Source of the DNA: Turritopsis dohrnii
Taxonomy: Eukaryota; Cnidaria; Hydrozoa; Anthoathecata; Oceaniidae
Direction: 5' to 3'
Length of the DNA stretch: 64,000 nt
NCBI GenBank assembly: GCA_027922465.2
Contig: BQMF02000098.1
Coordinates: forward strand, 186,001 to 250,000
A program made the position numbers and the translations under genes. A model generated the notes under the pieces. The model saw nothing but the letters and a program-made list of their open reading frames with translations, was not told the DNA's origin and made no database searches. Positions 57,876-64,000 of this stretch are shown piece after piece; positions within the stretch are counted from its first letter, which is position 1, and every line of letters begins with the position of its first letter.

Positions 57876-60777
57876 AGTATCCAAGGCCCTAAAGAAAGAG
57901 GAGCCATGGTGAAAAGCAAGAAGCTAAGCAGACAGAAGAGTAACAGATGTGTTAAGCAGCGGCCACCAACTGCTCGAAGAATAAAAACCACGGAGCGTGA
58001 AGTGGACAGCGCCCCGTAGAAAAGAAAGCACGAAACTGAACCAAGTTGTCAATACATCTATGTAAACAAAGTTTGAGCGCAGCTGCTTCCCTATCCCGAA
58101 ACGAATTTTGACTACCCATCTAGTTTTACAGTTATAAAAAACACTATTCTGATAGCCAGGGTCTATATTTTGACGCAATCACACTTTTTGGCAGTTTTCA
58201 AAAGAAATTTCCAAAATCCGTTAAGTCGACATTGCCGTTCAGATAAGATCCAATTTTCTCAAATTTTTAGTATTCCTTGCCAGCCGTTAATCTTTTCTCG
58301 CCCAGATATGGCGCGATTTGTTTTCTTTTTGAATTTTAGAAATAACGTGACGTGACCGATTACACACGGGACAAGTTTTAGTCCGTTTCGGGGCTAAGGT
58401 TACCTAAGGATCGAAGGATCGCATCAAGCATTATTTCTGTAGCTTTTAACATAAGTGGATATGCGAAATTGCATTTTCTGTTTACATGAGGTCAATCAAA
58501 TAAAAAATCAATTTTTGGTAAACTTCTTTATTTACATAAAGCGATAATTTGAAAGTCCTGTAGTACAATGAATGTAGTCCATAAATTTAGTTTTCAGCGA
58601 TTCATCTCATTTCATGTTATTCATTTGGCGGTTTAATTTAAACATTGTTTTGAATAGATCATCTTGGCAATTAAGATAATTCAAAATATATGAAAACTCC
58701 TTTGGTGAATATAATGCGTTGATGAGTTCAGTGGATAACTTGCATTCTGAAATTGTATTCATTTTGATTGGGATTTCATGAAGATAAAAGAATGTTTGGC
58801 AGTTAAAGCCATCAGAAAAATTAGAATAGCTAAGAGAAAATTATTAGAATATTATTAGAAGTATGCGTGATATACAAATAGAAAACAGAAATTAGAAAAG
58901 CATATATATCAACATTTAGGAAAAGTGGAAATTTTCCTATCTCAAGTATGAACTACTGCAATTGTCATAACATTTGTTTAAGAACAATCTTAGCATTTTA
59001 ATGTGCTCTGTGCTTCTTTTTTAGGCATTGTCATATTGCATAATGTGAATAATGTTTTCTGCTCCAAAATTAATGTGTGAATTATTACATTATTCCAAAG
59101 AACAATGATTTTGAAACAAGTCTGAAGAGAATAAGAAAGTTGATTTCCAGAAAAATCTGAGCATATGCGAACTATGACACATTTTATATATCTTCATTTA
59201 CGCACAATGCAAATTGTATATAATGTTCTTTGTATGTTTTATGAACTTGTGGAAAATTGATATATAAAGGTTGACAGAAGAAAATTGTTTACGATTTGAA
59301 TCTTCAATAGAATGTTATCAGAAATGCACATAGTTGAGATAGGAAAGCATATATTCATGTGAGTAGAAAAAGCAAGCAAACAGCTTTAAAATAGTTCTTC
59401 ACAGCTAGTAGTAGATAAAATAGGAATAAGTGTTGATCTAACAGAGCAGACAAGATAGAGTTCATACCTTCGCAGGAAACACGATAAGAAAAAGGAACGT
59501 CAAAGCTAGCAAGTATAGGCTAAAATGAAAAAGAAATATATCAACTTTTTCTGACTTTCAGAAGTTACAGGTCTGGTGTCCAACTGAAGCACGACTGAAA
59601 AAGACAGATCGAATCGGGGAAAAATGCATAACGCGGTAGCAGGAAATTTGGGAGAGATGAAAATAAGCTGTCATTCTCTATAATTCCAACATCATCGAAA
59701 ATCAATTTTCCTGTTATCTCAATCATACTATGCATAACGTTTATCCATAAAAAGATTTCACGTGGTTACTAACAACTTCAATGGTGTAAAATTGTTTTAA
59801 ACTTCCAAAAGACTGAATTATGTTGTATTTTTACAAGTGGAAAAACTTTAGTTTCAAAATTGAATAAATATTGAAGAAATTATGAATCTTATTATTTGTT
59901 TTCCCAGTTGACAATGTCTACTATGCTCTGCGTGTTGCATCACCGGTTGAGTTGATGAGAGGCTCTGCAAATAGGCCGCATAAAGTCGCGTGTAAAATTG
60001 TATGATGGATCATTGTCGTCGGCATCATGTCATGTTTTAAAGAAAGAACTACACATTTGTAAATAAGAAATCTTTATTCGATCCCCCTTTCTTGGTATAG
60101 ATCAATATATATAGTATATATAGTCTTTCTTTTTGAAATCAGTGAAGGCTGCGTATCGTCCTGAAACCTACCCTCTTTCTTGCCACACCACACAGACAGG
60201 ACACCAGAGCACACAGCACAAAACAGTACACAGGCAGAGCAGGGGAGAAGAAAAAGAATTTCCAGATCAAATGATAAGGAGAAAAAGTTTTCAATGTCCT
60301 CTTAATCAGTCCATAATAATAAGTCAAACTAACACCCTATGTTAACTAAAAATCAAACAAATTCAGAAAAATAATAGAGTGCTTGTGTTTCTTAATTAAT
60401 CTTTTATCTCATTTGTTTTTGGTGAAGAAAAGGCCCCTCTCCTGAGAACAACTAAGCAGATAAAATTAATTACCGTCTATGTTCCTATCTTCGGACATTC
60501 TTCCAAACTTCGGACACGCTAAATAAACAGACCTGTCTCTGTTAAGCGAAATGTACATAACCAATCAACCCAAGTCACAATAAATACTAAAATATTAGAT
60601 AAAGCTGATAAAATAATGTGTTGAAATGCAATAAAGTAAGCGTGAAGCACAATAAGTGATTTGAAAATAACGATAAACCTCATCCCCAAGGCATTGCAAT
60701 AGCAATAACTTAAAATAGAATTGTAGCAGACGGTTTCTACTTGTGTTAACTTAACTTAACTATAAAGCAGGGGTTGA
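57876..60777. other. 5' flank of the PTB gene; no certain gene
   Basis: The 120 bp around 57900-58020 is less AT-rich and probably holds the PTB 5' UTR and promoter. From 58400 to 60770 I see only AT-rich sequence. At 59468-59519 a possible minus-strand exon (TTTTAG before, GTATGA after) would encode LYLLALTFLFLIVFPAK; nothing else supports it. Confidence 0.4.
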
Positions 60778-61898
60778 CAAATTTCTACAGCATTCGTACG
60801 TCGGCGTACATAAAATATTTTTTTCATGTACGGCAGAAAATTTTTAACGTACATATTTTGAATCAAAATACGTACGTCTTATAAAATACATTAATGCAAC
60901 AAAAAGTTTATTATCAATGTTTTATTATTCAGTTTTACGTTCTTTATTATTATTATTATTATTGTTATTATTATTATTATTGTTTCGCATTTGTAGAATT
61001 TCAACTACTTTATCGACAGATTGAAAAAAGTTTGATTTTACGGTGGTTAATTAGTTGGTGTAAATAGGGTCTAATCGTAAACTACCAGCAAATTAATTTA
61101 TTAAAAGACAAAAGAATTATACATGCCGTGAGCTGTGTTAACATACGTTTTTTTTATATATAATAGCATGAAAAAACAGAAGAAAAAAATGTAGAAAAAA
61201 ACATGCGTTTCTTCGAAAAATGTTTTTAATTATAATTTTATGAAACGAAAAATGAATTCGAACAAATAACTGCCGAAGGTAATAAGAAGGTCTGAACTGA
61301 GATTTTACTAACAAGAATAACATGTCTATTTTCAAGTACTTTTTCTTCAAATTTTGATATCACTGATTAAATATTTTGTTTTTATTTTATCATCGCCCCT
61401 GCTTAATGCAGCAGTCGCTCGTTTTTTTAGTAAAAAAAAAATGCAGGTTGAGCTGCTTCCCAATGACGATGATTTGTTTTTCATTTGATTTCACAAACAT
61501 GTCACAAAAGAATGAGTGTGCATCACGTCGCTCTTCTCCACTAATGTAACGATTATAATGATAATGTTTTTTGTCATGTGTTTTTTGTAATGGCGAAGAG
61601 CAAACAATTTTCCTTGCAATACATTAACATCTACTTTGCTCGATGAATTCATTGAATATTGTTAGGAGTAATGTAATGACTTCCAGTGTACTGAAAGAAA
61701 ATGCCATTCATTTTATTCCCGTACAAAACAAGTAAAAAATAATGTACGCGTCCTAATATTTCATAAAATTCACGTACAAAATAATCGCTAGTTGGTGTTC
61801 GTGCACGAACAAGTAATGTTTTTCCATCGTACGTTGACATCGAAAAAGTCCTAATATTTGTACGTCACGTACGCACGTACACGATTTGTCAACCCCTG
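60778..61898. mobile_element. hAT-like non-autonomous TIR element (1.12 kb)
   Basis: CAGGGGTTGACAAAT at the left and the exact inverse ATTTGTCAACCCCTG at the right; ATAAAG flanks both sides (60772-60777, 61899-61904). The CAGGGG terminus is typical of hAT elements, though they usually make 8-bp duplications. Subterminal 120 bp at each end are full of CGTACG/TACGTACG motifs, probably transposase-binding repeats. No transposase ORF inside. Confidence 0.65.
60942..60984. repeat. (ATT)n microsatellite
   Basis: TTATTATT run with a single G interruption, inside the hAT-like element. Confidence 0.85.
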
Positions 61899-61904
61899 AT
61901 AAAG

Positions 61905-63104
61905 TAACTATTGTATCTTTTATCAGTAACTGAATGAGAACCAGGTAATCATTATCATAGAAGCAAACATTGAATATCATAACGAACTGTGAACTGAAAT
62001 TAGCGAAATGTTTTGTTTACATTTTTTTTTGATTTTTTGCTTTGATACTTATCAATTGCGTATGATGATTTTAAAATACCCTTCTCTACGTAATGAGCAC
62101 CTGCGTATGTTCTACAGCCACGGTAAATTCATTACTTTTCTGTCGTGGAATTGTACACGACAGATTGATATTTGCAACGTTATTTCATGATCTCCTTGAA
62201 TTTCCCAATCATCTGGTTCACAAATATCACTTCATTCCCAGGACTTTCATTGATGTCTTCTGTAATTAGATTATTAGATCTGTTGTTTAGATAGAGCCTT
62301 AAATGCGTATAGTTGGTCTCAAGGGTACAGTCAACTAATTTAAGTGTTTCATTTTTGTTAAGTTCAGTTATGACAAGTTTTAGATTTAGTTTAGTTGACA
62401 GTGCAGTATGGACTTTTACTGATGTGTTTTGTATTTTGCGGATATGTTTTTTTTATTATATGAAGTTTGGAAGTATGTCCAAAGTTAGGACGATTGACGG
62501 TACCTGATGTAAGTGTATGTTCATAAGTATATAGATGATAATGATAATATTTAACAACAAAATGATGTAGAAACTCATCTTACAAAATTATGTATTGCGA
62601 TATATGTAATATATGTGACGTTCCAGGGGATTTTGATAACAAACGATATTAACGTTAATATCGTTATTATCGTTAATATCGTTAATATCGTTAATGGAAC
62701 TACAGAGTAACGTTATTATCGTTAATATCGTTAATATGGTAAGAGCACAGTACCGTTACTATCGTCAAAAAGTTTTGTTCAAGACGTTTGTTTATACATT
62801 TCACATACGTGTGTCGTTTTATGAAGTTCTAAAATAACCGTGATTTAATTATTATTTCGCCAAATAGCAATCAATTCAAAACAAACTCGCTTGTTCATGA
62901 CATGATGAACTCTGATTCATTCAATTATGACACACGGACATATATTTTTCTAGAAATAACAAAGCACTTTTTTTCATTTGTTATTCCTGTACCTTCAGCA
63001 CAAATCTGAAAAGCCACTTTAAAATACCCTGTCATTGGATTTGGTAATGTATTATTTTGAAATGTACATTTGCAGGTAGCACCCGTTTGTGTATTAAATT
63101 GAAC
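61905..63104. other. No gene; one tandem repeat
   Basis: AT-rich with accidental ORFs only, apart from the 9-bp tandem repeat at 62640-62745. Confidence 0.45.
62640..62745. repeat. 9-bp tandem repeat (ATCGTTAAT)n, two blocks
   Basis: Units ATCGTTAAT/ATCGTTATT in two runs (about 62640-62695 and 62705-62742) separated by GGAACTACAGAG; AACGTT palindromes start each run. Confidence 0.8.
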
Positions 63105-63540
63105 TTAAAGGGGAATTGAGGTCAAATTTTTGATATTGTTTTTTTTCGCCTAAAATATTGTGTGTGATGAGAGGATCACATATATATTTTGTGAATAATT
63201 TTTGCTTAATTAGCGAATAAGAGCATTTTAAAGATTTTACTGCTATGACGTCATTTGGTGTCATAGGTGTTTACAGTTTAGTTAAAGCGACGTGAAGCAA
63301 GAACATGTCGAAAAGCATTTCATCACATTCTTCTGAACTTTAAATATTTCTTCTGCTTCTGATGATTCTAATGGAAGTTATAGTGATGTTGGTGGATGCT
63401 ATGAGTGTGAGCCAGAATATACAGAGGAAGAACTTCAGAAAATAGATAAAGAAATTATTAATGAAAATTCGAGTTCTGACGACGATTTGTATTCTAGCCG
63501 TTTAGAAAACCTTCACTGGTGCTGCTGTAGATGTTGCGTT
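63105..63540 (+). pseudogene. P2X7-like cysteine-rich domain fragment, frameshifted
   Basis: From MSKSISSHSSEL (ATG at about 63305) the frame breaks at about 63340 and continues as NISSASDDSNGSYSDVGG, an acidic EYTEEELQKIDKEI stretch, SSDDDLYSSRLENLHWCCCRCCVKW. The RLxNxxWCxCxxC pattern is that of the P2X7-type intracellular cysteine-rich domain found in many cnidarian proteins, often linked with transposons. It stops where the next element begins. The AAAGGGGAATTGAGGTCAAA sequence at 63106 might be the end of a carrier transposon. Confidence 0.45.
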
Positions 63541-64000
63541 AAGTGGGGCGCAAACCGGCCAACATGTTGGCCAACATTTTCGACCAACATTTCGGCCAAC
63601 ATGTTGCTACGGATTGCGTTGGCGTTTATTTTTTTAAAAAACAAGTAGCCGACATTACGAAATGTTCATTCATTTGTTTTTGACTTCCAATGAAGAAGGA
63701 TGTCAGAGTCTGAAGCTGCTGCTTGTTTGGCACTCATCCTCTTGCTTGATGACGACGACAAAAAAGACGTGGTCCTACAAGAAAATGGGTTCGAAGAAGA
63801 AACAGCGAAGGGCTGTATACAAACTTACTACAGGAATTACTGGCTGAAGACACAAAAAGTTACAGGTAAATGATGAGAATGACCTATGAATCGTTTAAAG
63901 AGATTCTTGCTTTCATCGAACCATACATAACACCAAAAGAATCAGGTGTAATGGGAGCTCATCAAACAATCTCAGCGGCTCAAAGATTAGTGCTCACCAT
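63541..64000 (+). pseudogene. PIF/Harbinger element, 5' end and transposase N-terminus (runs off the window)
   Basis: It opens with GTGGGGCGCAAACCGGCCAA and repeated GGCCAACATGTTGGCCAACA palindromic motifs typical of Harbinger ends. ATG at 63700 starts MSESEAAACLALILLLDDDD, leading to YRNYWLKTQKVTG; after a stop and a frame change near 63862 it continues MRMTYESFKEILAFIEPYI and ISAAQRLVLTM, the N-terminal helical region of HARBI1-type nucleases (RMt.e.F..iL..i.p.I, ..RL.lTl). The catalytic DDE domain lies beyond the window. The frame change suggests a decayed copy, though an intron cannot be excluded. Confidence 0.6.

Noticed and set aside
57906..58019. Basic 37-codon plus-strand ORF opposite the PTB 5' end (MVKSKKLSRQK..)
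   Set aside because: Short, in the presumed PTB promoter/5' UTR, with no recognised family.

Overview
The window is AT-rich eukaryotic (animal) DNA made mostly of transposable elements, with one certain host gene. Spliced exons with GT..AG borders, a four-RRM polypyrimidine-tract-binding protein gene, Frizzled-type cysteine-rich domains and a mix of Helitron, Kolobok-like, PIF/Harbinger, hAT-like, DIRS-like and non-LTR elements suggest an early-branching metazoan, most likely a cnidarian. That placement is inference. The exact species cannot be read from the sequence.

Layout. 0-3.6 kb: a broken non-LTR reverse transcriptase (minus) and an intact 445-residue pogo/Tigger-type DDE transposase (plus). 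3.64-18.26 kb: a head-to-tail array of 14 Helitron-type units on the minus strand (two long units of about 2.5 kb and twelve of about 540-570 bp), one long unit carrying a Kolobok-like transposon with TTAA target duplication. 18.3-36.3 kb: three copies of an apparently intronless gene encoding a single-pass membrane protein with a Frizzled-like 10-cysteine domain (two full-length, one 5'-truncated). Between them lie DIRS-like remnants, a tight cluster of TIR elements, a decayed autonomous Helitron Rep gene and the first copy of a 2.9-kb duplication that carries a tiny membrane-protein ORF. 37-43.5 kb: three nested non-LTR retrotransposons whose order can be read from two target-site duplications. 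The outermost has a 2A-type DIETNPGP motif ahead of a PHD-like finger and an APE endonuclease. 44.3-47.2 kb: second copy of the 2.9-kb duplication. 48.9-49.2 kb: a tRNA-derived SINE.

50.57-57.88 kb (minus): a complete PTB-family gene. I placed 13 coding exons, whose lengths sum to 1518 nt in a consistent frame (505 codons plus stop). One is a 34-nt microexon in RRM3; skipping it creates an immediate stop, the same arrangement used for PTB autoregulation in vertebrates. Its introns hold a TTAA-type MITE, a second TIR MITE and an old relic of the same Helitron unit that forms the array.

58-64 kb is gene-poor, with a hAT-like TIR element, a 9-bp tandem repeat and, at the right edge, a P2X7-like cysteine-rich fragment interrupted by a PIF/Harbinger element that runs off the window.

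The most unusual content is the mosaic Helitron array (3' and 5' end types shuffled between units, terminal hairpin kept by compensatory change), the Frizzled-CRD orphan family and the conserved 34-nt PTB exon.
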